Shown in pieces: positions 39,866-48,189 of a DNA stretch of 64,000 nt; positions within the stretch are counted from its first letter, which is position 1; the number at the start of each line of letters is the position of its first letter. The stretch spans positions 4,947,324 to 5,011,323 of the forward strand of contig NZ_JAHCDI010000004.1 in the NCBI RefSeq assembly GCF_019697375.1. The letters run 5' to 3'. The translations under genes and the position numbers were made by a program. The notes below the pieces were generated by a model that did not search any database, was not told the DNA's origin, and worked only from the letters and a program-made list of their open reading frames with translations. Origin of the DNA: Micromonospora tarapacensis (GTDB taxonomy: Bacteria; Actinomycetota; Actinomycetes; Mycobacteriales; Micromonosporaceae).

Positions 39866-42022
39866 ATGACTGCCCCTGATGATGACCGTTTCGACTGGCA
39901 GGCGGCGGAAGCCGACCTGACCGACGCTCCCGGCGCTGAGGTTGTGGACCTGGACGATGCTCGCGCCCGCCGGGCACCCCGGCCCCGGCCTGCGGCCGGT
40001 GACACGCACTTCGACATGCCCCTCGATGAGTCGCCGCAGCGCGGCGGCATGCTGGTGGACCCGCCGCCGGCCTCGCCGTCCGGGCGACGGCCGATCCTGC
40101 CTGCCGGTTGGTCGGGGTGGCGCAACATCAAGCACAGCGTGCGGCAGGCCGCCGAGTTGGCCGCCTACCGGGCCGGGTTCCACGCGCTGCGCGCCCCCTG
40201 GTACGCGGCTCAGGCCGCGTTCTGGGCCACGGTCGGGGTGTTCCGGGTGACTGGCCGTCAGTTGCGCTGGTGGTGGGTGGCGGAGCAGACCGGGTTGCGG
40301 CAGGCCGCCGCCGACGCGAACGACCCGGCGATGTGGCACAAGCTGCACCGGGAGGTGAAGGCCACCCGGGCGTGGCGCGGGTTCGTGCTCACCGCAGAGG
40401 CGCTGACCCTCGCCATCGGCGGGCCGATCGTGTGGGCGACCGCCCCGTGGTGGGCGCTGACCGCCGGTGCCGGCCTGGCCGTGGCCTACCTGGCGCACGT
40501 CGGCCGACCCGATGACCGACCGATCATCACCCCGGCGACCGTGGCGGGACGGTTTCGGCGGGTGAACCCGGACATCATCCTGCGCGCCTACTACGCGGCC
40601 GCGCTGGGCAACCCGGACAAGCAGCATCAGCGGGTGGAGTTCGGGTCCACGATGGCGCGGGACGCGTCGGGTACCGGGTCGCAGGTGTCGATTGATCTGC
40701 CGTACGGCAAGACGTTCGATGACGCGGTGAAGGCGCGTGGCGCGATCGCGTCGGGTCTGGACGTTGCTGTGTCGCAGGTGTTCATCTCCCGCGACCCGAC
40801 CTCGCACCGGCGGCACACGCTGTGGGTGGCCGACCGTGACCCCCTCGCTGTGGGGGCTGGGCGGACGCCGCTGCTGCGGTGCAAGCCCACCGACATTTGG
40901 GCACCGGCCCCGTTCGGGCTGGACGAGCGCGGCAACAAGGTCTCCATTGACCTGATGTGGACGTCGATGTTGATCGGGGCGCAGCCCCGGCAGGGTAAGA
41001 CGTTCGCCGCCCGCTCCCTGGCGTTGTACGGGGCGCTCGACCCGTACGTCAAGCTGTCCGTGTTCGATGGCGGCGGTAAGCCGGACTGGCGGAAGTTCTC
41101 CCTTGTCGCGGACCGGTGCGCGTTCGGTCTGGCGATGACCCGCGACGGTGACCCCGGCGAGATCCTGTTGGACGCGCTGCGGGAGTTGAAGGCCGACGTT
41201 CAGGACCGTTACGAGCGGCTGTCCGCGCTGCCGGTAGACGTGTGCCCGGAAGGCAAGCTGACCCGCGAGATCGCCCGCGACCCGCGCTACCGCATGCCCG
41301 TGCGGATGGTCGTGCTGGACGAGTTTCAGGAGTACTTCGACCTGGGCGAGCAGTCCAAGGAGATCGCCGCGCTGCTCGTCTATCTGGTCAAAGTCGCCCC
41401 GGCCGCCGGGGTGATCCTGATCGACGCCACGCAACGCCCGTCCGGGGTCGGCACCGGTCAAGTCGCCACTCAGTTCGTGTCCTACCGGGACAACCACCAA
41501 GTGCGGTTCTCCCTGCGTACCGGCTCGTGGCAGGTCAGTGACCTGGTACTCGGGTCCGGCGCGTACTCGGAGGGACATGACTCGTCCACGCTGCTACCCA
41601 CCTACAAGGGCGTCGGCATCCTGCGCGGCGCGTCCGACGCCACCCCGACCGTGCGCACCTACCTGGCAGATCAGGAGGACGCCGAGAAAATCCTGATCGC
41701 GGCGCGGAAACTGCGCGAGGCCGCCGGCACCCTCACCGGGATGGCGGCCGGTGAGGACATCACCCGCGCCTCCCGCGACGTGCTGGCCGATGTGCGGTCA
41801 CTGTTCGGGCCGGGCGAGCGCGGGTTGCAGTGGGAAGACATCGCCGCCCGCCTCGCGCAGCGCATGCCGGAGCACTACGCCGACCTGACCGCCGAATCGA
41901 TCTCCGCTCAGGTCCGCGCGTTCGGTGTACCGAGCGTAGATGTCAAGCGCGCCGGCAAGGCCCTCAAGGGAGCCAAAGCCGACGCCATCGACACCGCGAT
42001 CGACCGCCGCAAGACCGCCTGA
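39866..42022 (+). CDS. TraSA-type FtsK/SpoIIIE DNA translocase
   Basis: A 718-residue DNA pump. Residues 1-60 are disordered; two membrane segments lie near 180-215 (TLAIGGPIVWATAPWWALTA). The motor domain has Walker A LIGAQPRQGKTFAARSL, Walker B VRMVVLDEFQEYF and IDATQRPSG downstream. The C-terminus (ERGLQWEDIAARLAQRMPEH) fits a winged-helix that reads clt repeats. TraSA proteins alone transfer actinomycete plasmids as double-stranded DNA. ATG 39866 follows GGAGGA; the frame is open further upstream without homology. Confidence 0.9.
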   Translation: MTAPDDDRFDWQAAEADLTDAPGAEVVDLDDARARRAPRPRPAAGDTHFDMPLDESPQRGGMLVDPPPASPSGRRPILPAGWSGWRNIKHSVRQAAELAAYRAGFHALRAPWYAAQAAFWATVGVFRVTGRQLRWWWVAEQTGLRQAAADANDPAMWHKLHREVKATRAWRGFVLTAEALTLAIGGPIVWATAPWWALTAGAGLAVAYLAHVGRPDDRPIITPATVAGRFRRVNPDIILRAYYAAALGNPDKQHQRVEFGSTMARDASGTGSQVSIDLPYGKTFDDAVKARGAIASGLDVAVSQVFISRDPTSHRRHTLWVADRDPLAVGAGRTPLLRCKPTDIWAPAPFGLDERGNKVSIDLMWTSMLIGAQPRQGKTFAARSLALYGALDPYVKLSVFDGGGKPDWRKFSLVADRCAFGLAMTRDGDPGEILLDALRELKADVQDRYERLSALPVDVCPEGKLTREIARDPRYRMPVRMVVLDEFQEYFDLGEQSKEIAALLVYLVKVAPAAGVILIDATQRPSGVGTGQVATQFVSYRDNHQVRFSLRTGSWQVSDLVLGSGAYSEGHDSSTLLPTYKGVGILRGASDATPTVRTYLADQEDAEKILIAARKLREAAGTLTGMAAGEDITRASRDVLADVRSLFGPGERGLQWEDIAARLAQRMPEHYADLTAESISAQVRAFGVPSVDVKRAGKALKGAKADAIDTAIDRRKTA

Positions 42023-42024
42023 AC

Positions 42025-42113
42025 GGTCGCGGCCTACCCGCGACCGGTCGCGTCCACGCGACCCGACCCGCGACCGGCCTGGTCAGGACAGACATAGACC
42101 GGTCGCGGGTCGC
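42025..42113. repeat. clt-like cluster of GCGACC/GGTCGC repeats
   Basis: Seven copies of the hexamer GCGACC or its complement fall within 89 bases right after the translocase gene, at 42025, 42040, 42046, 42058, 42070, 42101 and 42108. Two of them form the 12-bp palindrome GCGACCGGTCGC. Transfer loci (clt) in actinomycete plasmids are short-repeat clusters near tra bound by the TraB/TraSA C-terminus, so this is a good candidate. Confidence 0.6.
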
Positions 42114-42158
42114 CCCAACCCCTGTTTCAGCCCAGAAAACGCCCTGGGAGGCCCAACC

Positions 42159-42434
42159 GTGCCCACCCTCGCCGCGACCGCAACCACCGCAGGCAGCACC
42201 GCCGGCCTGATCATCCTCACCCTCGCCGCCGTCACCCTCGGTTACCTCGCCGCGTGCTGGCTACGGCCATTCCGGCGGTGCCGCCGCTGCCACGGCACCG
42301 GCCGCCGCCGCCCCCTCATCCTCCGCGCAACCCGAGCGTGCCGCCGCTGCGACGGCACCGGCGAACACCTACGCCCCGGCCGCGCCGCACTCAACTACCT
42401 CCGCGAACTCCACGACAAGGGGAACCCGCAATGA
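42159..42434 (+). CDS. small membrane protein with paired CxxCxGTG motifs
   Basis: A 91-residue protein: one membrane segment (GLIILTLAAVTLGYLAACWL), then CRRCHGTGRR and CRRCDGTGEH, two DnaJ-like CxxCxGxG halves that could form a zinc finger. GTG 42159 follows GGGAGG. It overlaps the next start by four bases. Function unknown. Confidence 0.65.
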   Translation: MPTLAATATTAGSTAGLIILTLAAVTLGYLAACWLRPFRRCRRCHGTGRRRPLILRATRACRRCDGTGEHLRPGRAALNYLRELHDKGNPQ

Positions 42435-42769
42435 CCACCACGCCCCCCACCGCCACGGCGGCCCGCTTCACCAACAGCCAACGCGGCTACCTGATCGTCT
42501 GCGCTCCCGTACGGCTCGCGCCGGGCGTGCTGGCGCACCGCCCCTCCCGCAACGTCATCGGCAGCGACACCGAGGGCAACCCGACTCACAGCGGCCGACC
42601 GTTGTTTACCACCAACCGGCGATGGATCACCACCCCGGCCTGCCAGCCCGAACCCGACCCCACCGACCCGCACGCCGGACGCGGATGGGCCGAGTACACC
42701 GCCGGATGGGCTGACCACCTCGGCGCGCTGGCCTGCCCCGCGTGTTTCCCTCCTGAGGACGCCGCCTGA
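42431..42769 (+). CDS. hypothetical AICE protein
   Basis: A 112-residue soluble protein starting at ATG 42431 by overlap. It contains ARFTNSQRGYLIVCAPVR and ends LACPACFPPEDAA with a CxxC. No family recognised. It shares one base with the next gene (TGATG). Confidence 0.6.
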   Translation: MTTTPPTATAARFTNSQRGYLIVCAPVRLAPGVLAHRPSRNVIGSDTEGNPTHSGRPLFTTNRRWITTPACQPEPDPTDPHAGRGWAEYTAGWADHLGALACPACFPPEDAA

Positions 42770-43584
42770 TGGCCGGGCTTCGGGTGTTCTCCTACGGCGG
42801 CGGGGTGCAGTCCACCGCCGCGCTGGTCCTGGCCGCGCAGGGGCGGATCGACTTCGGGGTGTTCCTGTTCGCCAACGTGGGCGACGACTCCGAGGACCCG
42901 GCCACCCTTACCTACCTGGAGCGGTACGCCATGCCCTACGCGGCGCTGCATGGCATCCAGCTTCACGAGCTGCACCGCCAGCGCCGCGACGGCAGCCGGG
43001 AAACGCTGTACGGCAGGCTGACCCGCGACGGGTCGCGGTCGTTGCCGATCCCGGTGCGGATGTCCAACGGCGCCCCGGGCACCCGATCATGCACGGCCGA
43101 TTTCAAAATCAAGGTCATAGGCCGGTGGGTCAAAGCCCACGGCGCGAGCGCCGACAACCCCGCCATCGTGGGTGTCGGGATCAGCCTGGATGAGATTGAG
43201 CGGGTCAACAACCGCCGGTCAGAGCCCTACGAGCGCACCGTCTACCCGCTGTTGGATCACGCACCGCCGCTGCGGCGCGACGACTGCGCCCGCATCATCA
43301 CCGCCGCTGGTCTCCCGGTGCCGCCCAAGAGCGCGTGTTGGTTCTGCCCGTTTAGGCGGCCCGCGACGTGGGCCGAGACGCGCCGCGACCGGCCGGAGAT
43401 GTTTCAGCGGGCGTGCGACCTGGAAGCACTGCTCAACCAGCGGAGGGCCGCGCTCGGCAGAGACCCGGTCTACCTCACCCGGTTCAACCGGCCGCTTGCC
43501 GACGCGATCAGCACGGCACAAGACATGCTGCCCGGCTTCGACACCGCCGACGCGCTGTGTGACAACGGCGCGTGCTTCACCTGA
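42769..43584 (+). CDS. PAPS-reductase-like / PP-loop adenine nucleotide alpha-hydrolase
   Basis: A 271-residue protein of the phosphoadenosine-phosphosulfate reductase superfamily. The PP-loop is VFSYGGGVQSTAALVL, followed by NVGDDSEDPATLTYLERYAMP. A cysteine near the middle (TRSCTADFKI) and CWFCPFRRPATWAE with paired cysteines match phage and element versions. Proteins of this look occur in phages and AICEs; some relatives (DndC-like) insert sulfur into DNA, others are uncharacterised. No dnd partners are present here, so the role is open. Confidence 0.78.
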   Translation: MAGLRVFSYGGGVQSTAALVLAAQGRIDFGVFLFANVGDDSEDPATLTYLERYAMPYAALHGIQLHELHRQRRDGSRETLYGRLTRDGSRSLPIPVRMSNGAPGTRSCTADFKIKVIGRWVKAHGASADNPAIVGVGISLDEIERVNNRRSEPYERTVYPLLDHAPPLRRDDCARIITAAGLPVPPKSACWFCPFRRPATWAETRRDRPEMFQRACDLEALLNQRRAALGRDPVYLTRFNRPLADAISTAQDMLPGFDTADALCDNGACFT

Positions 43585-43591
43585 CCCGACC

Positions 43592-43756
43592 ATGACCGGC
43601 CCGACCTGCCGGCACTGGATCGGCACCGCTGGCCGCTACTGCGAGACGGCCGAGGGTGTGCGCCCGTATCTGCAAGGACCACGCTGCCCGGCGCACACTC
43701 CGGCCGCCCTCGCCGGCCTACCCGAACCCGACTCCACTCCGGTCGGCGCGCGGTGA
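43592..43756 (+). CDS. small cysteine-containing AICE protein (54 aa)
   Basis: ATG 43592 lies eight bases after the previous stop. The product MTGPTCRHWIGTAGRYCETA continues to GPRCPAHTPAAL, a C..H..C..C..H pattern that may bind zinc. The next 70 bases to 43824 carry the ribosome site of the replication gene (GGAGG at 43813-43817). Confidence 0.55.
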   Translation: MTGPTCRHWIGTAGRYCETAEGVRPYLQGPRCPAHTPAALAGLPEPDSTPVGAR

Positions 43757-43824
43757 TCGACCTCGCCGCCGAACACCGCCGTCGCCGTCCCTAACTTCCG
43801 CTTTCGTCTCGTTGGAGGTGGCTT

Positions 43825-45780
43825 ATGACCCGACCACCGACGCATGATCTCGCCGCCGAACAGGCCGTCATCGGGGCCGCGCTGCTCGCCCCGAGCGTGG
43901 TCGCTGACCTGGCCGCCACCCTGGCCCCGGCCGACTTCTACCGGCCCGCGCACGGCCGGCTGTGGGAAACGCTGTGCCACATGCACAGCGCCGGCCAGCC
44001 GATCGACCCGATCGCTCTCGCGGCCCGCCTCGCCGAAACCGGCGACCTCGCCACGGTCGGTGGTGCCCCGTACCTGCACACCCTGATCGCGGCTGTGCCC
44101 ACGGCCGCGAACGCCGGGCATTACGCGCGGATCGTGGCCGAGCACGCCCGCCGCCGCCAGGTCGCCGACCTCGGCGCGTACTTGACTCAGCATGCCGACG
44201 ACGGCACGGACGTGGCGGACATCGTCGCTGCTGGCCGGGCGATGCTCGACCAAGCCGCCGGGGCCGCGCAGTGGCCGCCGCTGATCCCGCTCGGCGACCA
44301 CCGGCACCTGCCCGACTTCCCCGGCTACGTGCTGCCCGATTGGGTCGCCGAGCACGTCTACGCCGTGGCCGAGTTCACCCAAACTCCCGTTGATCTGGCC
44401 GGCTGTATCGCCCTGGCCGCCCTGTCGACCGCCGCCGGTGGACGCGCCGAGGTGGAGGTACGCGGCTCCTGGCGGGAGCCAACGAACCTGTTCACCGTCG
44501 TCGTGTTGCCGCCCGGCTCCCGCAAGTCGGCGGTATTCGCGGCGATGACCGGGCCGCTGTTGGCCGCCGAGAAGACGCTGGTCGAGCGGACGAAACCGGC
44601 GATCGTGGAAGCCGAACTCTCGGCCCGCGTGGCTGGCAAGGCGGCGGAGAAAGCCGCTATCGCCGCTGCGAACGCCGACGCTTCCGGTCGTGACACGCTG
44701 CTGGCTGAGGCGACCGCCGCCGCGATGAACGCCGACGCCGTGACCGTGCCCGTCCTGCCGCAGTTGGTCGCCGACGACGTGACCAGCGAGGAAGCCGCCT
44801 CACTGCTCGCCGAACAGGCCGGACGCCTCGCCGTGCTCTCCCCCGAGGGCGGGATCTTCGCCACCATCGCCGGCCGCTACTCCGGCACCCCGAACCTGGA
44901 AGTGTTCTTGAAAGGGCACGCCGGGGACATGCTGCGGGTCAATCGCCGATCCCGCGCCCCCGAACACGTCGAGCACCCCGCCCTCACCCTCGGCCTCGCA
45001 GTGCAGCCGGACGTGCTGCGCGACATCGCCGACATGCCCGGCTTCCGGGGAAAGGGCCTGCTCGCGCGCATCCTGTTCAGCCTGCCCGAGAACACCGTAG
45101 GACGGCGCAAGATCGGAGCCGACCCGGTACCCGAACCCGTCGCCGCCACCTATGCGGGCAACCTCGCCGCGCTCGTCATGAGCCTCGCCGAATGGACCGA
45201 CCCCGCCGTCCTCCCACTCACCCCCGACGCCAACGAGCGGGTGCTCGACATCGAGCGGGCGGTAGAGCCCCGGCTCGCTCCCGGTGGGGCGTGGGGACAC
45301 ATCGTGGACTGGGGCAGCAAATACACCGGTGCGGTCGTCCGGCTCGCCGGGCTGATCCACCTCGCCGAACACCTGCGCAACGGGTGGGGCAAGGCCATCA
45401 CCGCAGACACCATCGACCGGGCCGCCCTGCTCGGCGAATACTTCGCCGCTCACGCCCTGGCCGCGTTCTCCGACATGGGCGCGGACAAGGCCACCCGCAA
45501 CGCCCGTCACGTTCTCGCCTGGATCGAACGCACCGAGGCAACCGCCTTCACCAAGCGAGAGTTGTTCCGCGCGGTCAAGAGCAACCAGATACCGACCGTC
45601 GCCGACCTCGACCCGGTGCTGTCGCTGCTGGAAGCCCACGGCCACATTCGGCAACTCGACCCACCCGAGCGACCCCGCACCGGGGGACGACCGCCCTCAC
45701 CCTCCTACCTAGTTCACCCCGAAACCCATCAGCCCGCCGCCACCGTGCACCCGCTCGCCGAGGCCCGCCGAACCGCCTGA
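43825..45780 (+). CDS. replication protein: DnaB N-terminal domain fused to DUF3987-like helicase/primase-associated domain
   Basis: A 651-residue protein. Residues 5-140 are a DnaB-helicase N-terminal domain (AEQAVIGAALLAPSVVADLA, YRPAHGRLWETLCHMHSAGQ, VGGAPYLHTLI). The rest resembles DUF3987: an early beta region, VVLPPGSRKSAVFAAMTGPL (a P-loop-like turn with Ser/Arg rather than GKT), then FRGKGLLARILFSLPE and a C-terminal winged region. Pfam-type DUF3987 proteins are replication-linked in phages and elements. No RepSA, RepAM or prim-pol gene is seen, so this probably starts AICE replication. A large hairpin follows directly. Confidence 0.78.
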   Translation: MTRPPTHDLAAEQAVIGAALLAPSVVADLAATLAPADFYRPAHGRLWETLCHMHSAGQPIDPIALAARLAETGDLATVGGAPYLHTLIAAVPTAANAGHYARIVAEHARRRQVADLGAYLTQHADDGTDVADIVAAGRAMLDQAAGAAQWPPLIPLGDHRHLPDFPGYVLPDWVAEHVYAVAEFTQTPVDLAGCIALAALSTAAGGRAEVEVRGSWREPTNLFTVVVLPPGSRKSAVFAAMTGPLLAAEKTLVERTKPAIVEAELSARVAGKAAEKAAIAAANADASGRDTLLAEATAAAMNADAVTVPVLPQLVADDVTSEEAASLLAEQAGRLAVLSPEGGIFATIAGRYSGTPNLEVFLKGHAGDMLRVNRRSRAPEHVEHPALTLGLAVQPDVLRDIADMPGFRGKGLLARILFSLPENTVGRRKIGADPVPEPVAATYAGNLAALVMSLAEWTDPAVLPLTPDANERVLDIERAVEPRLAPGGAWGHIVDWGSKYTGAVVRLAGLIHLAEHLRNGWGKAITADTIDRAALLGEYFAAHALAAFSDMGADKATRNARHVLAWIERTEATAFTKRELFRAVKSNQIPTVADLDPVLSLLEAHGHIRQLDPPERPRTGGRPPSPSYLVHPETHQPAATVHPLAEARRTA

Positions 45781-45787
45781 CCGCCGC

Positions 45788-45856
45788 TGACAGAACCGCC
45801 AGAACTGACAGAACCGTGGGTTGTTTGGGGTTCTGTCAGTTCTGGCGGTTCTGTCA
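45788..45856. repeat. 69-base hairpin of TGACAGAACC repeats: candidate replication origin or terminator
   Basis: A perfect inverted repeat with 28-bp arms (45788-45815, 45829-45856) and a 13-base loop. Each arm holds TGACAGAACC twice, separated by GCCAGAAC-type sequence, giving four copies in two orientations. This iteron-like structure just behind the replication gene suits Rep binding; a plain terminator is the alternative. The remaining gap 45857-46067 also holds the dyad at 45911-45992 and no supported gene. Confidence 0.7.
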
Positions 45857-45910
45857 CACGCCCCGCCGCCCTCCAGACGTGCCGCCGACAAACGGCCCCA
45901 CATGCGCCGC

Positions 45911-45992
45911 CCGCTGAGAGCCACACAGACGGTTCGCTCCTATGCCTTACCCCAACCCACCCGAGATCTTGCCTCTTCGTGGCTCTCAGCGG
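45911..45992. promoter_or_regulatory. 14-bp interrupted dyad upstream of the xis-int genes
   Basis: CCGCTGAGAGCCAC (45911-45924) and its exact complement (45979-45992) are separated by 54 bases. CGTTCTATGCC-like sequence recurs inside and just after it. It may be a binding site controlling xis/int or part of the origin region. Confidence 0.5.
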
Positions 45993-46067
45993 ACCGTTCT
46001 ATGCCGTTCTGCGGCAATACCTCCCGAGCCCTCCATAAGTGACCAGCATCGACCGGAAGGCCCCACG

Positions 46068-46235
46068 ATGCGAATCAGGCTGCACGGCACACCCGCTGAA
46101 ACAGCCGCAGCACTCGACGCCATCGCCCAAGTGCTGCACATCCGCCACGTCTCCCGGCCCTACCCCGACCGCCGATCCCCGATGTTCCAGCGCATCTACC
46201 TCGACGCCACCCCGAGGGAGGACACCCGCCGATGA
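46068..46235 (+). CDS. small AICE protein (55 aa)
   Basis: ATG 46068 with GGAAGG upstream. MRIRLHGTPAETAAALDAIA and RHVSRPYPDRRSPMFQRIYL suggest a small alpha/beta fold. It overlaps the xis start by four bases. Such a gene commonly precedes xis in these elements. Function unknown. Confidence 0.6.
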   Translation: MRIRLHGTPAETAAALDAIAQVLHIRHVSRPYPDRRSPMFQRIYLDATPREDTRR

Positions 46236-46432
46236 CCGCCCGCCGCACTCCCACCGGCAACCTGCTCACCCTCGCCGAAGTGCTGGACGAACTTCGCGTA
46301 CCCCGGTCGACCTTCTTCCGCTGGAAGGCCACCGGCCGCGCACCCCGAACCATCAAGTACCCGAACGGAAGCCTCTACGTCCGCCGCCGCGACCTGGACA
46401 ACTGGCTTAACGACCATGAGGAGGCCGCTTGA
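46232..46432 (+). CDS. xis: excisionase (Xis), helix-turn-helix
   Basis: A 66-residue MerR-like/Xis HTH protein: LLTLAEVLDELRVPRSTFFR then WKATGRAPRTIKYPNGSLYV and RRRDLDNWLND. This is the usual AICE excisionase, which directs the integrase toward excision. ATG 46232 and the TTGA overlap with int (46429-46432) couple it to both neighbours. Confidence 0.85.
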   Translation: MTARRTPTGNLLTLAEVLDELRVPRSTFFRWKATGRAPRTIKYPNGSLYVRRRDLDNWLNDHEEAA

Positions 46433-47832
46433 GCAGCTACGACGTACGCATTCACGCGATCCTGGCCAACGACCTATCGGGCAAGCGGAAGTCGTACACG
46501 GTCCGATGGAAGGTTGCCGGCAAGCCGTTCCGAAACACGTACGCCACTCGGGCACTCGCCGAGAGCTTCCGATCAAAGCTGGTCGTGGCACAGCGCGAGG
46601 GAACGGCATTCGATGAAAAGACCGGGCTACCGGAACCGATGGCACGGGAACTGAACAGCCGGAATTGGTACGACGTCGCCGTTGCGTTCGTGGATATGAA
46701 GTGGCCGCGTGCGGCAGCGACGCAGCGCAAGAGCATCGCCGATGCGCTCACCACGGTCACGCTCGCCCTGCTCGCCACGTCACGCGGCGCACCGGATGAC
46801 GCCGAGATCCGTCACGCCCTCTACACCTGGACCTTCAACAAGTTGCAGCGCGACCGGGACAACGGCATACCGCCGGAGCACCTTGCGCCGGCCATCCGGT
46901 GGCTGACCGCGAACACTCTGCCACTCACCGACGTGGCAAATCCAGCCACCATCAGGAAGGCACTCGACGCTCTCACGGTTCGGATCGACGGTGGCCCGGC
47001 CGCAGCGAACACCGTCGCAAGAAAGCGGGCCGTCTTCTACAGCGCCTTAAAGTACGCGGTTGAACTTCGCTATCTCGAAGCTCACCCAATGGACTTCATC
47101 CAGTGGCGAGCGCCGAAAAACACCGATCAGGTTGACCGGAAGGTGGTCGTGAATCCTGAACAGGCACGTTCCCTACTCTCGGCGGTACGCAAGCGCGATC
47201 CACACTTGGAAGGCTTCTTCGCCTGCATGTACTTCGCCGCGCTCCGTCCCTCCGAGGTAATCCACCTACGCGCCGACGAATGCGAGCTACCCGAGAAGGG
47301 GTGGGGTTGGCTTCACCTCAGCGGCTCAACTCAGCAGGTTGGCGAGGATTGGAGCGACAGCGGCAAATCGTTGGAAGACCGGGAGTTGAAGCACCGGGCG
47401 AAGAAGGCGACCCGCGATGTCCCGGCCTGTCCGGAGTTGGTTCGCATCCTGCGGCATCACGTCCGGGAGCACTGCCGCGACGCCAACGGGCGAATGTTCA
47501 ACGCCGCCGGTGCGCGACCCGCACCGGTGTCCAAGAGCACCTATCTGCGCGCCTGGCGACAGGCGCGCGAGGCAGCGCTGACACCGGCTCAGCAGCGCTC
47601 ACCTCTGGCGCACCGGCCGTACGACCTGCGGCACGCCGCCGTGTCGCTCTGGCTCAACGCCGGAGTGCCGGCTACCCAGGTTGCTCAATGGGCCGGGCAC
47701 AGCGTGCATGTGCTGTTGAAGGTCTACGCCTCGTGCATCGACGGCCAGGATGAAGCCGCCCGGAAGCGAATCGAGGGAGCGTTGGGCACCGACGACCAGG
47801 CCGAGAACGCGCCGGGCGACGCCGACACGTAA
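46429..47832 (+). CDS. int: tyrosine site-specific integrase
   Basis: A 467-residue tyrosine recombinase. The N-terminal arm/core-binding part runs to about 240. The catalytic domain shows AALRPSEVIHL (Arg I), a Lys in KHRAKKATRDVP, RPYDLRHAAVSLWL (Tyr where the first His is usual, then Arg II and His), WAGHS (His) and VYASC with the nucleophile Tyr. The start is TTG 46429, overlapping xis. It recombines attP with the 3' half of tRNA-Ser(UGA), whose intact copy begins 125 bases downstream. Confidence 0.92.
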   Translation: MSSYDVRIHAILANDLSGKRKSYTVRWKVAGKPFRNTYATRALAESFRSKLVVAQREGTAFDEKTGLPEPMARELNSRNWYDVAVAFVDMKWPRAAATQRKSIADALTTVTLALLATSRGAPDDAEIRHALYTWTFNKLQRDRDNGIPPEHLAPAIRWLTANTLPLTDVANPATIRKALDALTVRIDGGPAAANTVARKRAVFYSALKYAVELRYLEAHPMDFIQWRAPKNTDQVDRKVVVNPEQARSLLSAVRKRDPHLEGFFACMYFAALRPSEVIHLRADECELPEKGWGWLHLSGSTQQVGEDWSDSGKSLEDRELKHRAKKATRDVPACPELVRILRHHVREHCRDANGRMFNAAGARPAPVSKSTYLRAWRQAREAALTPAQQRSPLAHRPYDLRHAAVSLWLNAGVPATQVAQWAGHSVHVLLKVYASCIDGQDEAARKRIEGALGTDDQAENAPGDADT

Positions 47833-47901
47833 CCGACACGACCAGTGAGACACGGCGGCACCGGGCGAGACAAAGTGAGACTGATTCACCATCTATGAAC
47901 G

Positions 47902-47942
47902 CGCCCCCTGACCGGCGTTAGCGCTGGTCAGGGGGCGTTTTT
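47902..47942 (+). terminator. Rho-independent terminator
   Basis: Perfect 12-bp arms (47902-47913, 47926-47937), loop containing AGCGCT, followed by five Ts. It sits between the int stop and the tRNA 3' end and can stop int; in the other direction it may end the tRNA transcript. Confidence 0.8.
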
Positions 47943-47953
47943 GCTGTCCAGGT

Positions 47954-48015
47954 GAGCGGAGGGTGTGGGATTCGAACCCACGAAGACATCGCTGCCTTAC
48001 CGGTTTTCAAGACCA
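47954..48015 (-). repeat. attR: 62-bp repeat within intact tRNA-Ser
   Basis: Exact copy of 32507-32568. It covers the 3' 59 bases of the functional tRNA plus a few flanking bases, so integration leaves the tRNA whole. Confidence 0.93.
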
Positions 48016-48043
48016 GCGCCATCGGCCACTAGGCGAACCCTCC
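47957..48043 (-). tRNA. tRNA-Ser(UGA)
   Basis: Full class II tRNA on the minus strand. The acceptor stem pairs GGAGGGT (48043-48037) with ACCCTCC near 47964-47958. The anticodon loop CTTGAAA gives UGA; the T-arm GGGTTCGAATCCC is present. It is the integration target of the AICE. Confidence 0.95.
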
Positions 48044-48189
48044 TGGACCGCGCGAGCGCGGCCGTGCATAGTCTGCCACGGCCCGCGCAGCGGCGAGCGA
48101 CGAGCCACCGGCCGCATTCGGCTCACTCACGTTCAGTGGTGGCGTGGCCCGGGACGTGGACGGGGCGGTGGATCGGGTATGACTGGGCC

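Larger units (their letters stand above)
32507..48015. mobile_element. actinomycete integrative and conjugative element (AICE) in tRNA-Ser(UGA)
   Basis: A 15.4-kb element bounded by a 62-bp perfect direct repeat (32507-32568 and 47954-48015). The gene set is that of AICEs of the pSAM2 type: GntR regulator, NUDIX Pra-like protein, SpdB/DUF2637 spread proteins, a single FtsK-like TraSA translocase for double-stranded transfer, a replication protein, then xis and a tyrosine integrase beside attR. The intact tRNA is rebuilt at the right end. Apart from the repeat protein and the NUDIX reading, all modules look intact, so excision and transfer may still be possible. No relaxase is seen, as expected for the class. 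Confidence 0.9.
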
